Assembly: GCF_028527925.1 (NCBI RefSeq)
Contig: NZ_JAPESW010000023.1
Coordinates: forward strand, 1 to 64,000
Direction of reading: 5' to 3'
Source: Cellulomonas fimi
Lineage (GTDB): Bacteria; Actinomycetota; Actinomycetes; Actinomycetales; Cellulomonadaceae
Length of the DNA stretch: 64,000 nucleotides
A program made the position numbers and the translations under genes. Positions 33,338 through 47,363 of the stretch are shown piece after piece. The notes under the pieces are model-generated. The model was not told the origin of the DNA and ran no database searches. It saw only the letters and a program-made list of their open reading frames with translations. Numbering within the stretch: position 1 is the stretch's first letter; the number at the start of each line of letters is the position of its first letter.

Positions 33338-34954
33338 ATGGGCCCGTCCGACGCAGTCCCGTCGGCCGTGGCGAGCCGCTTCGACGTGCTGCTGGTCGGC
33401 GCCACGAACGTGGGACCCTCGCTCGCGGCCGAGCGGCTCCTGCGCGCCCGGCTCGGGGAGAACAGCGCCGTGACGGTGACGAGCGCCGGGATCGACGTCG
33501 CCGCCGACGAACCGGTCCCCGCACACCTCACCGAGCTCCTCGAGAGCGAAGGCCTCGCCGTCGACGCCCCTCACCCGCACGAGGTCGACGCGACGATGGT
33601 CGCGTCGGCCGACCTCGTCCTCACCGCCACCCGGCACGAGCGGTCGGCCGTCGTCCGCAAGGTCCCCGCGGCGGTCCGCCGGACCTTCACGCTGTGCGAG
33701 CTGGCCCGGGTTGCTACGTCCCTCGGCCCCTCGGCCCTGCCCGAGGGAGATGTCGCGGCGCGCTTGTCCGCGCTGGCCCAGCTCGCACCGGTGCACCGCG
33801 TGGGCACCGCCCCGCCGGTGGCTGAGGACGACGACGTCCCCGACCCCGGTGAGACCGGCCGACGGGGCTACGAGAAGTCGTTCGCCAAGGTCCGCGCCGC
33901 GGTAGACGGCATCGCGTGGACGGTGCTCACACCTCCCGACGAGCCGAGCCCGCCCCCGCCAGAGGTGCCCCGGACTCCCCCGCCCAGCCACCGCGGCCGG
34001 AACATCGCGCTCGCCGTCGTCGGATCGTTGGTCCTGCTGATCATGGTCGCCACGGGCGGGGCACTCGTCGTCGCCGGCACACTCGACAACCGGCTCGAGC
34101 GCTTCCCTGACCCTGTCGCGCTGACGGACCGACCCGCGCCTCTCCCGCCGGCCGAGGCCGGCGGCCCCGCCCCCGTCACCATCCTCATCCTCGGCTCGAC
34201 GAACGACGTCCGCACCGAGGGCGGCCAGGACTGGGCCGCCGCGGCCGCCCAGACCGACATCGTCATGCTTGCGCACGTCTCCGCCGACCGGTCCAGCGTG
34301 AACGTCATCGCGATGCCCCCCGACCTCTCCGTCGACGTGCCCGGCTCGGGACCGGGGACGCTGCGCTCCGCCTTCGCGCAGGGCGGCCCGACAGGCGCGG
34401 TGCAGACGGTCGAGCGGCTGACCAACGTGCGCCTCGACCACGTCGCGTTGACCGACTCCGAGACGTTCGCCCGGGTGACCGACGGGCTCGGCGGCGTGGA
34501 GATCGACCTGGACAGCAGGCTGGTGGTCGACGGGGGTCAGACGTTCCCCGCCGGCCGTCACCGGCTCGCGGGCGAGGAGGCCCTCGTCTGGGTGCGCGGG
34601 GACGGCCTCGACGACACCTCGCGGGCGGAACGCTCGGCGGTGTGGCTTCGCGCGATCCTCGACCGCCTGGGGGACGACGACGTCCGGCGCAACCCGGCCA
34701 CGTGGCTGCGGCTGCTCGGCATCATCTCCGGCTCCGTCGCCGTCGACGAGAGCTTCGACCGATCCGAGCTGGTCGGTCTTCTCACGAGCGTCCGCCACCT
34801 CGGCCCCGAAGAGGTGCGGGTGGTGCCGGTCCCGACGACGGTCGTCACCACCGCCGGCTCCCCCACCCTGGTCCCCGACGCCGCATCCTTCGGCCTCCTG
34901 ATGGACGCGCTACGCACCGACACGCTGGACGAGCGCCTCGTCGCCGGTTCCTAG
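33338..34954 (+). CDS. Degenerate LMW protein-tyrosine-phosphatase domain fused through a TM helix to a LytR-CpsA-Psr-like domain
   Basis: 538 residues. Residues 14-198 follow the low-molecular-weight PTP fold (FDVLLVGATNVGPSLAAERL, TVTSAGIDV, DVPDPGETGRRGYEK), but the P-loop Cys and Arg are replaced by Gly21 and Pro27, so it should be inactive. A Pro-rich linker and TM helix (about 223-248) lead to an extracellular LCP-like domain (VTILILGSTNDVR, VNVIAMPPDLSVDVPG, LTNVRLDHVALTDSETFARV). The usual LCP GSDSR and RDxxV motifs are also altered. Both halves look pseudoenzymatic. ATG 33338; a TATAGC -10-like word lies at 33301-33306. Confidence 0.75.
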   Translation: MGPSDAVPSAVASRFDVLLVGATNVGPSLAAERLLRARLGENSAVTVTSAGIDVAADEPVPAHLTELLESEGLAVDAPHPHEVDATMVASADLVLTATRHERSAVVRKVPAAVRRTFTLCELARVATSLGPSALPEGDVAARLSALAQLAPVHRVGTAPPVAEDDDVPDPGETGRRGYEKSFAKVRAAVDGIAWTVLTPPDEPSPPPPEVPRTPPPSHRGRNIALAVVGSLVLLIMVATGGALVVAGTLDNRLERFPDPVALTDRPAPLPPAEAGGPAPVTILILGSTNDVRTEGGQDWAAAAAQTDIVMLAHVSADRSSVNVIAMPPDLSVDVPGSGPGTLRSAFAQGGPTGAVQTVERLTNVRLDHVALTDSETFARVTDGLGGVEIDLDSRLVVDGGQTFPAGRHRLAGEEALVWVRGDGLDDTSRAERSAVWLRAILDRLGDDDVRRNPATWLRLLGIISGSVAVDESFDRSELVGLLTSVRHLGPEEVRVVPVPTTVVTTAGSPTLVPDAASFGLLMDALRTDTLDERLVAGS

Positions 34955-35157
34955 TCAGGGCGGCCACTCCCTCGGGTCACCCTCCCCGACTGCCGCTGCG
35001 TCGGGCCATGATCCCAGGCCGTCCGCGGCCTAGGCTCTGCGTCCCGCCACGTCCTCGAGCTCACCGCCCCCCCACCATCGGCTATCACCGCCGGATCCAC
35101 TGGCCCCCACCGCCGGACGCGCCGCACCGACGACGCGGTAGGCGCGCCCGGCGCGGG

Positions 35158-35880
35158 TCAGACCGGCAGTGGCTTGCGCCAGTCGGAGATCGCGATCGCG
35201 ATCCTCGTCTCGTGGCTGCCGTCCCAGGTCACGTCGAGCCCTTCGCTCTTCAGAGCATCCACGACCTTGTGCCCGACCTGTACGTCGGTGTGTGCGACGA
35301 CCGCCGCGCGAGCGGCCTCGTCCCCCGCACGCGCGGCGGCGAGGAGATCCGGATCGGTGTCGGGTGCCGGCCGCCACGAGCTGTAGGCGAGGAAGAGCGT
35401 CGCCTGCTCGTCCACCAAACGGTCGGCGTCCTGCTGGTGGAAGAACGTGTACATCGTCTCCCGGTAGGGGTAGCCCGTGGCCGTGTCGAGCGGAGTGCGC
35501 TCGTCGTCGATCTCGTCCGTCCCGCACGTGGTGCAGCAGGTGAAGTTCATGCGAGCGACGAAGCCTTCCGACTCGAGGCGCCGGAATGCCGCGTCAAGCC
35601 TGTCGAAGTCGGAACGTCCCTCCCACGTCGCCTGCTCGGCTGACCGGCGCGACCACACCAGCTCGACGATCCTCCCGGGCGTCGGATCCGCATCGTCGAG
35701 CTCGAACGCCTCCCGTAGGCGTTCGACCGCTTCGGACCGCGTGAGGAACCCGGGGAGGACTGCTTGCTCGGCGATCTCGACGAGGTCCGCCTCTGTGACC
35801 TCCTCGTCCGCGGGGACGCCGTCGGCGGGACGCGGGACAGGGGTCGTGTTGCGCCGGCGTAGCCGGTCCAGAAAACTCAC
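35158..35880 (-). CDS. DUF6891 family protein
   Basis: 240 residues. FTCCTTCGTDEIDDERTPLD followed by GYPYRETMYTFFHQQDADRL and LFLAYSSW match my recollection of the DUF6891 signature, which has a CCxxC cluster. Soluble. GTG 35880. Function unknown. It is convergent with the LCP-fusion gene. Confidence 0.75.
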   Translation of the reverse strand: MSFLDRLRRRNTTPVPRPADGVPADEEVTEADLVEIAEQAVLPGFLTRSEAVERLREAFELDDADPTPGRIVELVWSRRSAEQATWEGRSDFDRLDAAFRRLESEGFVARMNFTCCTTCGTDEIDDERTPLDTATGYPYRETMYTFFHQQDADRLVDEQATLFLAYSSWRPAPDTDPDLLAAARAGDEAARAAVVAHTDVQVGHKVVDALKSEGLDVTWDGSHETRIAIAISDWRKPLPV

Positions 35881-35993
35881 GGCTCCGTGCTACCGGATCG
35901 ACGGGTGCGTCGCAACAACGTCGCGCGTGATCAGCCGTTCGGCCCGGCAGCCGCCGCTCGCAGCAGTGAGCGCAGATCCTCGCTCTCTCGGTG

Positions 35994-36066
35994 TGCGCCT
36001 GGGCAGATTCGAACTGCCGACACCCGCTTTAGGAGAGCGGTGCTCTATCCCCTGAGCTACAGGCGC
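35994..36066 (-). tRNA. tRNA-Arg (anticodon CCT)
   Basis: The minus strand folds as a full cloverleaf: acceptor GCGCCTG/CAGGCGC, D stem GCTC/GAGC, anticodon stem CCGCT/AGCGG with loop CTCCTAA (anticodon CCT), T arm GGCAG TTCGAAT CTGCC, discriminator A. No CCA is encoded. Confidence 0.95.
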
Positions 36067-36210
36067 TCGGGCTCGGTGAGCCCGTGCGTCGTCGGCAGCC
36101 CGGAGCGTGCCGACGCGGTGGTCAGCCTACCGGCACGCCGAGGCGCCGGGCCGTCCGCTCGCCGGTGGTGCGCTGCGCGCCAGCCGGACGGACGCGCGAG
36201 CGACCGACCA

Positions 36211-36246
36211 GAGAGGGCGGGATCCCCACAGGGAGCCCGCCCTCTC
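36211..36246 (-). terminator. Terminator of the xylan operon
   Basis: Perfect 11-bp stem GAGAGGGCGGG (36211-36221) with CCCGCCCTCTC (36236-36246) and a 14-base loop, 70 bases after the GH62 stop on the minus strand. Confidence 0.72.
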
Positions 36247-36316
36247 CGTTCCGCGTCACCCGGGTGATGCGTCCGTGCCCCTCAGCGACCCCGGAGGCGA
36301 CGCGGTGGTGCGACCG

Positions 36317-37822
36317 TCAGCGCTGCAGCGTCAGCAGGCCGGGCCGGTACGGCAGCAGGCCGTAGTCGCCACCGGACGACGGCGAGCGGCCCTGGTAGAG
36401 CAACTGCAGGTTGCAGGGGTCGATGGTGTTGGTCTGGTCCGCCGAGGTGCGGATCAGCTCACCGTGGCTGATGTCGTTGGTCCACGTGGCGCCGCTGTTG
36501 GCCTTGCCGGCGAAGGGACGGCTCTCGGTGGCGGCCTGTGGGGTCCACGTGCCGTTGAGGCTGGTGGCGGTGAACGAGCGGAAGTACCGGCCGTTGGCGC
36601 CGATGGCCTCGACGATCATCAGGTAGAGGTTCTGGTCCTTGACCTTGTACACCTGCGGCGCCTCGAACAGGTTGTTCGTGGTGTCGCTCATGACGACGGT
36701 CGAGGTGGACCCGAACGATCCGGGGAAGTTCCCGATCGGCATGCTGGCGCGGTAGATCTTGCCGTTGTCGCCGGCGAAGAACAGGTACATGTTCTGGCTG
36801 TCACCGATGATCGTCTGGTCGATCGGGCCGGTACCGGAGCCGGTGATGGAGCCGGAGAAGAGGGTCTGCGGCGCGGACCAGCCGTTGGGGTTCGTGGGGT
36901 TGCTCGAGGTCCGGTAGGAGAACGCGGGGCCGCCCCACTGGTAGGCGAGCACCCAGATGTTCTTGGGCGCGAAGTAGAACAGCGAGGGCGCGACCGTCCC
37001 GGACGACATGGCGTTCTGCGACGCCGAACCGAGCTGGGAGAAGTTCGAGACGAGCCCGAAGTTCATCGAGCCCCACGAGGTGCCGAAGTCGTGCGTCGTC
37101 GCGTAGACGAGGTGCTGGCCGTTGTACGGCGCGGTTGTGAAGTCCTTCAGCGAGGCCCAGCCTGACCGCGGCTGCGCCAGCGCACCCGTCGACGACCAGC
37201 GGTAGGTCGACGGTAGCGAGCACTGACCGGTGGGCGGCGGCGTGGTCGGGTTCGTGCCACCGCCGAGGCGCACGAGCTGCCACTGCTGGTTGGCGCCGTT
37301 CCAGTCGGAGTACTGGACGACGGCGGCACCGTCGGAGCCGGACGCACCCTGCACCTCGACGGCCTTGCCGCTGTGCCGGGCGATGAGCTGGATGTACCCG
37401 TCGATGTCCTGGATGCTGAACTGCTGGTTCGTGGAGTTGGCGTCGGACCACTGGATGACGGCGGCACCGTCAGCCGTCGAGCGGCCGGTGATGTCGAGCA
37501 CCTTGCCCGACAGCTTCGACTTCAGGCGGTAGTAGCCGCCGCCGGAGTCGACGAACTGCCACTGCTGCTGGGAGCCGTCGTTGCGCGCCCACTGCACGAT
37601 CTTCGCGCCGTCGGTCGTCGCGAGGTTGTAGACGTCGAGCGCCTTGCCGCTGCTGCGGTTGACCAGCACGTACGACGCGTTGGTGTCGATGGACGCGGCG
37701 TGCGCCGGCGGGGACGCCGTCACCGCGGCGACCAGGCCGGCGGCCGCGAGGCTCAGCACGACGAAGCCCGCCTGCAGGCGTCGTCGCCCGCTCACGGCGA
37801 GCGTTCCTGGGGTCGTTCTCAT
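36317..37822 (-). CDS. GH62 alpha-L-arabinofuranosidase with N-terminal CBM13
   Basis: 501 residues. Signal peptide to about 43 (ends AHAA), ricin-type CBM13 at about 43-185 with three QQW repeats, a TP-rich linker, then a GH62 catalytic domain from about 200 to the end. GH62 words include [56 protein letters not shown] and [12 protein letters not shown]. It removes arabinose side chains from arabinoxylan. ATG 37822. Third gene of the xylan operon; its CBM13 is nearly identical to that of the GH43 gene. Confidence 0.93.
   Translation of the reverse strand: MRTTPGTLAVSGRRRLQAGFVVLSLAAAGLVAAVTASPPAHAASIDTNASYVLVNRSSGKALDVYNLATTDGAKIVQWARNDGSQQQWQFVDSGGGYYRLKSKLSGKVLDITGRSTADGAAVIQWSDANSTNQQFSIQDIDGYIQLIARHSGKAVEVQGASGSDGAAVVQYSDWNGANQQWQLVRLGGGTNPTTPPPTGQCSLPSTYRWSSTGALAQPRSGWASLKDFTTAPYNGQHLVYATTHDFGTSWGSMNFGLVSNFSQLGSASQNAMSSGTVAPSLFYFAPKNIWVLAYQWGGPAFSYRTSSNPTNPNGWSAPQTLFSGSITGSGTGPIDQTIIGDSQNMYLFFAGDNGKIYRASMPIGNFPGSFGSTSTVVMSDTTNNLFEAPQVYKVKDQNLYLMIVEAIGANGRYFRSFTATSLNGTWTPQAATESRPFAGKANSGATWTNDISHGELIRTSADQTNTIDPCNLQLLYQGRSPSSGGDYGLLPYRPGLLTLQR
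37268..37696 (-). repeat. CBM13 module copy A (429 bp), near-identical to 40962-41390
   Basis: Encodes the GH62 CBM13. It aligns without gaps to the CBM13 of the GH43 gene 3.7 kb away, with long runs of identical bases (one of about 70) and only a handful of residue changes. Confidence 0.85.
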
Positions 37823-37847
37823 GTGTCCCACTCCTTCGGGGGTCTCG

Positions 37848-37878
37848 GGGGTGGGGTGCCAGGTCGGCACCCCACCCC
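37848..37878 (-). terminator. Intercistronic hairpin between GH10 and GH62 genes
   Basis: Perfect 13-bp stem GGGGTGGGGTGCC (37848-37860) with GGCACCCCACCCC (37866-37878) and a five-base loop. It could attenuate GH62 expression or protect the upstream mRNA. No T-tract follows. Confidence 0.6.
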
Positions 37879-37893
37879 GGTGCGAGGTGTCGG

Positions 37894-41540
<3,647 letters not shown>

Positions 41541-41582
41541 GGCCGTCTCCAGGTGCGGGTGTGAGGGCTCACGCCCGGCCGT

Positions 41583-41598
41583 GTGTTAGCGCTAACAC
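41583..41598. promoter_or_regulatory. Perfect LacI-family operator of the xylan operon
   Basis: GTGTTAGCGCTAACAC is a perfect 16-bp palindrome around the central CG, the form of actinobacterial LacI-family sites (TTAGCGCTAA). It lies 43 bases before the GH43 ATG. No LacI gene is nearby, so the repressor is encoded elsewhere. Confidence 0.8.
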
Positions 41599-41661
41599 GG
41601 CAGGACGCGGACACTCTGGCACGGAGCGAGACGGATCCGACCGGGTACAAAACGATTCACA

Positions 41662-41697
41662 CGCTCCGGTTCCTTCATCGGTGGAGGAACCGGAGCG
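41662..41697 (-). terminator. Terminator of the VOC gene
   Basis: Perfect 12-bp stem CGCTCCGGTTCC (41662-41673) with GGAACCGGAGCG (41686-41697). On the minus strand a TTTTG run follows about 8 bases later. Confidence 0.65.
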
Positions 41698-41786
41698 TTT
41701 CGGAGCGGCCCAGGCGGCGCGTCGACGGCGCGTCGAAGCGCTGCGTCAGCCTCGCCGGGAGCGACGCAGCGCCGGAGGACGTCGCG

Positions 41787-42143
41787 TCAGCTCACGCAGA
41801 GGCAGAACGGATGGCCCGCGGGGTCGAGGAACACGCGGAACGTCTCCCCCGGCTGGTGCTCGGCCTTCGTCGCGCCGAGCGCCAGCACCTGCGGCTCGGC
41901 GGCGTCGAGGTCCTGCACCATCACGTCGAGATGCATCTGCTGCGGCACCTCCTGACCAGGCCACTGCGGCGGCGTGTACGGGTCGACCCGCTGGAACGAG
42001 ATGCACTGGTCGCTCCCCTCGCGGATCTCCGCCCAGCCCTCGTCGCCGGACACCTCCCATCCGAGGAGCTCCCCGTAGAACCGCGCGAGCGCCGGCGGGT
42101 CGGGGCAGTCGATGACGAGACCGGGGTATCGGGCGATGGCCAT
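41787..42143 (-). CDS. VOC family (glyoxalase-like) protein
   Basis: 118 residues: YPGLVIDCPDPPALARFYGE, LLGWEVSGDEGWAEI, QQMHLDVMVQDLDAAEPQVL and FRVFLDPAGHPFCLCV, the Glyoxalase_6 pattern. The reaction is unknown. ATG 42143 is chosen over upstream in-frame starts because it matches the family N-terminus. Confidence 0.85.
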   Translation of the reverse strand: MAIARYPGLVIDCPDPPALARFYGELLGWEVSGDEGWAEIREGSDQCISFQRVDPYTPPQWPGQEVPQQMHLDVMVQDLDAAEPQVLALGATKAEHQPGETFRVFLDPAGHPFCLCVS

Positions 42144-42307
42144 GCGCCGGACGCTACGCCCGGCCGCCGACATGCCCGATCGCTGCGCGCTCGGGCCGCC
42201 GCCCGTACCTTCGAGGTCCCGGCCCGCTCCCCTGACGCGGCGATAGCTTGTCCACAGATTCGAGCCGAGCCCACCGCCACCTGTCCGGTTTCGGTAGTTT
42301 CGCGCCC

Positions 42308-42919
42308 ATGCTTCGACGACGAACCGCGCAGGGGGCGTTCGCCATCGCACTTCTGGCCGCTGTCCCGTCCATCACCTCATGCACGACGGGCAACCCGTCG
42401 GATGACGGCTCGACCACGTCAAGTCCGACGGGTTCATCGGCCGCGACCTCCAGCCCGACGGCGCCGCCCGGCCTGGACGCGCCCCCCGACCGCGATCCCG
42501 CGATGGATACCCCGAGCGCGGACGGCGCTGCGGCAGCAGCTGAGTACTTCGTCGGCGTGTACGACTACGCCTATGCCACGGGCGACACGGGTGAGCTCGA
42601 CCGCCTGTCGAGCGACGCCTGCGGCTTCTGTCGTTCGGCGATCAGTGACATCAACCAGAGCCACGCCGCTGGCGAGACCGAGGAGGGCGGAGGGACGGTC
42701 ATCGAGTACGCCGACGGCGTCGAGATCTCTCCATCCGAGTGGTACACCGCGACCTTGCGGGTGAAGCAGCACGCGTCGACGCGTCGCTCGGCAACCGGTG
42801 AGGTCGTCGTTCAGGATCCGGAGAGCAAGTCCGACCTCTACTTTGCGCTCAGCTGGACCGACGGCTGGCAAGTGGACGCGGTCGACGTCATGGAGCCCGG
42901 CAGCCTCACGCCGTCATGA
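42308..42919 (+). CDS. DUF6318-like lipoprotein
   Basis: 203 residues. Lipoprotein signal with lipobox SITSC at about 22-26, a Ser/Thr/Pro-rich linker, then a domain starting AAAAAEYFVGVYDYAYATGD and containing LSSDACGFCRSAISDI, as in DUF6318 proteins. Surface-exposed. ATG 42308. It overlaps the next gene by four bases (ATGA), so the pair is coupled. Confidence 0.8.
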   Translation: MLRRRTAQGAFAIALLAAVPSITSCTTGNPSDDGSTTSSPTGSSAATSSPTAPPGLDAPPDRDPAMDTPSADGAAAAAEYFVGVYDYAYATGDTGELDRLSSDACGFCRSAISDINQSHAAGETEEGGGTVIEYADGVEISPSEWYTATLRVKQHASTRRSATGEVVVQDPESKSDLYFALSWTDGWQVDAVDVMEPGSLTPS

Positions 42920-43803
42920 TCGAGCGACTCGGCGTCGTCGCCGTTGCACTCTCGGCGGCCACGATCCTTGCAAGCACTGCAATCTCGGAGCCAGGCCGGG
43001 ACTTCCGGCACCACGGCGGCACGTCCGGCTCCCGTGAAGCCATCGACCTCGCGAGTCAACGTGCGGTTGCTGCCGCTGCGCGAGCCAGAGGCGTTGCGGC
43101 TGCTCAACCGGGCCGACACCCGGAGTATCAGCGAGCGGCCGCCTGTCGCGAGGCCGCGGGCAGGTGGGTGAAAGGCGGTGAAGACGGTTCGTGCCCAACC
43201 GGGATCGACGAAGCCCTGATCGTCGACTGTGGTGGCGAGGCATACCAGCTGCCTCTCTGGCGCCGGATCCCCATCGGTCCGGTGGGCTGGAGCCCTTGGC
43301 AGCAGATTGATGCCGGTGGATGCGGTGACCTCCGGCCCGCGTTCACCGTCGAGGACTTTCGGCGGCTGCCGTTGGCACCGCCCGTGCTGATCCTGCAGCC
43401 GGATCGGGGGTGGGTGCTGGTCAACAAGGAGACGATCGTCCGGACCGAGCGCGTCGAGCAGGCGTTCCAGACGGACCTCGCCGGGTACGACGTCGAGGTG
43501 ATCGCGCGCCCGGAGCGGTTCCACTACGACTTCGGCGACGGCACCGACCTGTGGACCCGGTCGGCGGGGCACGCCTACCCCGATCACGACACGTTCCGCG
43601 TCTACGAGACGACCGGCAGCTACCAGGTGACGCTGACGACCGAGTGGTCGGGCCGCTACCGGATCGCGGGCGACGACACCTGGTACCCGGTGACGGGCAC
43701 GGCGCAGACGTCGACGACGAGCGCACCCTTCGAGGTCGTCGAGCGCAGATCGCGACTGGTCGACGACCTCTGCACCGACATCCCGAAGCCCGACGACTGC
43801 TGA
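42916..43803 (+). CDS. Secreted PKD-like domain protein
   Basis: 295 residues. N-terminal hydrophobic stretch (VVAVALSAATILASTAI) is a signal peptide. RPERFHYDFGDGTDLWTRSA followed by AYPDHDTFRVYETTGSYQVT is a PKD-type beta-sandwich with the canonical DFGDG. Function unknown. It is translationally coupled to the DUF6318-like lipoprotein. Confidence 0.72.
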   Translation: MIERLGVVAVALSAATILASTAISEPGRDFRHHGGTSGSREAIDLASQRAVAAAARARGVAAAQPGRHPEYQRAAACREAAGRWVKGGEDGSCPTGIDEALIVDCGGEAYQLPLWRRIPIGPVGWSPWQQIDAGGCGDLRPAFTVEDFRRLPLAPPVLILQPDRGWVLVNKETIVRTERVEQAFQTDLAGYDVEVIARPERFHYDFGDGTDLWTRSAGHAYPDHDTFRVYETTGSYQVTLTTEWSGRYRIAGDDTWYPVTGTAQTSTTSAPFEVVERRSRLVDDLCTDIPKPDDC

Positions 43804-43928
43804 GCCCGAGGAGTCGCGAGCCCGGGTGACCCTGAGGCGGATCCAGCGGTCCAGGCTGACGTCAGCGGTCGACCGTCGGCGGGGCGCTCCGCAACCCATC
43901 GGCACACGCCGGTCGGCGGACACGACGA

Positions 43929-43965
43929 GGCCCCGGACCCGAGGAGAGTGGAGGGGTCCGGGGCC
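43929..43965. terminator. Bidirectional terminator
   Basis: Perfect 12-bp stem GGCCCCGGACCC (43929-43940) with GGGTCCGGGGCC (43954-43965), extended by CGACG/CGTCG (43923-43971) past one mismatch. It lies between the convergent PKD-like and chitinase genes. Confidence 0.75.
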
Positions 43966-43986
43966 GCGTCGCCGCGCCGGCGCGCG

Positions 43987-45636
<1,650 letters not shown>

Positions 45637-46062
45637 GTGGCCTCCTGGGGGAAGGGTGGAACCGGGCGATTTGTAAAGATCACTCACTAATGGTTCACTT
45701 GCGACAGTAGCGACGGCCCGGAAGGGCGGTCAACGATGTCGCGCCCATGCCGGCGTCGCCCTGCCCTCCGCTGCGCAGGGGTGCGGGCCCGCAGGTCAGC
45801 CACCTGTCTTCCGTGCGTTGACGCTGGTCACAGGCCCTGAGACCGCTCCCACGGACACGTGTCACCGATCCTGAGGCAAACGGTTGCTCGGGTCGGCCGA
45901 CCGGGCGAAGGGATCACCCGAAGGAGTGAGACCCGAGCCACTCGTTCGTGTGGGTGCTCGGCCGTAACGTCGGCTCCGCGCACCGCGCGGCACGGCCGAG
46001 GACCGCTCGCGGACGACCCGCGCGGGGCGCGACCGACGACGGACGGACGTGAGGGGACGATC
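45637..46062. other. Divergent intergenic region between chitinase and VOC genes
   Basis: 426 bases without a convincing gene. The part near 45668-45710 is AT-rich and carries AGTGA direct repeats on the minus strand and a TTACAAAT -10-like word, likely the chitinase promoter. I see no DasR site (TGGTCTAGACCA type). The remainder is GC-rich with no clear signal. Confidence 0.45.
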
Positions 46063-46902
46063 GTGCAGCGCACCTATCCAGCCGGCGTGACGTCGTGGGT
46101 GGACGTCGAGCAGGACGACGTCGAGGCCGCCACCCGGTTCTACGGAGCGGTCCTCGGCTGGACCTTCCACGACGCGACGCCGCCGGGCGCCCCGGTCCGG
46201 TACGTCATCGCGCAGGTCGACGGGAAGGACGCCGCGGGCATCGGTGGCCCGGCCGCGCCGACCGGCACCCCCGCGAGCGACCCGTCGTGGCAGACGTACG
46301 TCGCGGTCGACGACGTCCAGGCGGCGCTCGCGCGGATCGAGGCCGCCGGCGGCACGGTCACGACCGGTCCCACCCTCGCGGGCGAGGGCGGCACGTGGGC
46401 TGCGTTCACCGACGCGCAGGGCGCGGGACTTCGGCTGTGGCATGCCCGTCGCCGGCTGGGGGCGCAGATCACCAACGCTCCGGGGACGTGGAACTTCAGC
46501 GACCTGCACACGCCGGACCCCGCGTCCGCGCGTGACCTGTACGTGCACGCGTTCGGGTGGGAGCTCAGCGACCTCGGCTTCGGGACGATGATCCGCGTGC
46601 CCGGCTACGGCGACCACCTCGCCGCGACCGTCGACCCCGGCATCCACGAGCGACAGGACTCCGTCTCCGCACCGCCGGGGTTCGCCGACGCGATCGGCTG
46701 GCTCGTCCCGTCGGCACCGGACGAGCCGCCGCACTGGCACGTGACGTTCGCCGTCGCCGACCGTGACGCGACCGCCGCGCTCGCCGAGCGGCACGGCGGC
46801 ACGCTCCTGGGTACCGACGACTCCGACTGGACCCGGACGGTGACCGTGCGCGACCCACAGGGTGCGGTGTTCACCGCGAGCCAGTTCACACCGCCGGCGT
46901 GA
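46063..46902 (+). CDS. VOC family protein with two glyoxalase domains
   Basis: 279 residues: first domain WVDVEQDDVEAATRFYGAVL to about 130, second WNFSDLHTPDPASARDLYVH to the end, ending RTVTVRDPQGAVFTASQF. Two VOC repeats in one chain are common in actinobacteria. The substrate is unknown. GTG 46063 has GAGGGG six bases upstream. Confidence 0.85.
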   Translation: MQRTYPAGVTSWVDVEQDDVEAATRFYGAVLGWTFHDATPPGAPVRYVIAQVDGKDAAGIGGPAAPTGTPASDPSWQTYVAVDDVQAALARIEAAGGTVTTGPTLAGEGGTWAAFTDAQGAGLRLWHARRRLGAQITNAPGTWNFSDLHTPDPASARDLYVHAFGWELSDLGFGTMIRVPGYGDHLAATVDPGIHERQDSVSAPPGFADAIGWLVPSAPDEPPHWHVTFAVADRDATAALAERHGGTLLGTDDSDWTRTVTVRDPQGAVFTASQFTPPA

Positions 46903-46948
46903 CGGGCTGCCCCTCCCCCGCTCTCGACGGGCGTGCCAGGCTGGCGCC

Positions 46949-47308
46949 GTGACGACGGACGAACGCGAGATCGCCGAGCTCACCCGCCTGGTCCGGGAGT
47001 TCTCGGCGGAGCGGGACTGGCAGCAGTTCCACGACCCGAAGTCCGTGATCCTCGCGCTCGTCGGTGAGGTCGGCGAGCTCGCCGAGCTCTTCCAGTGGGT
47101 CCGCGCCGACGACGCCGTCGCGACGTTCGCGGTGCCGGAGCGCAAGGCCCGCGCGGGTGAGGAGATGGCGGACGTGCTCATCTACCTCGTCTGCCTGGCG
47201 GACGTCCTCGGCGTCGACCTCGGGGCGGCGGCCCGCGCGAAGCTCGCCGCGTCGCACGTCCGCTTCGCCGCCGACGAGGTCCGGGGGCGCGCGCCCGACA
47301 AGGCCTGA
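46949..47308 (+). CDS. MazG-like nucleotide pyrophosphohydrolase
   Basis: 119 residues. The metal-binding helices are VGEVGELAELFQWV and AGEEMADVLIYLVCLADV, the ExxE...ExxD pattern of the dCTPase/MazG superfamily, preceded by RDWQQFHDPKSVILAL. It hydrolyses non-canonical or surplus (d)NTPs. GTG 46949 is the start. Confidence 0.9.
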   Translation: MTTDEREIAELTRLVREFSAERDWQQFHDPKSVILALVGEVGELAELFQWVRADDAVATFAVPERKARAGEEMADVLIYLVCLADVLGVDLGAAARAKLAASHVRFAADEVRGRAPDKA

Positions 47309-47363
47309 CCTCGGACCGCCCACGGGTCTGGCGTCGCGTCCTGCGCGCCACCACACTCGACGC

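Noticed and set aside
33338-34954. Active low-molecular-weight tyrosine phosphatase
   Set aside because: The P-loop Cys and Arg are replaced, so catalysis is not expected.
45637-46062. DasR operator upstream of the chitinase
   Set aside because: No TGGTCTAGACCA-like sequence could be found; only AGTGA direct repeats.
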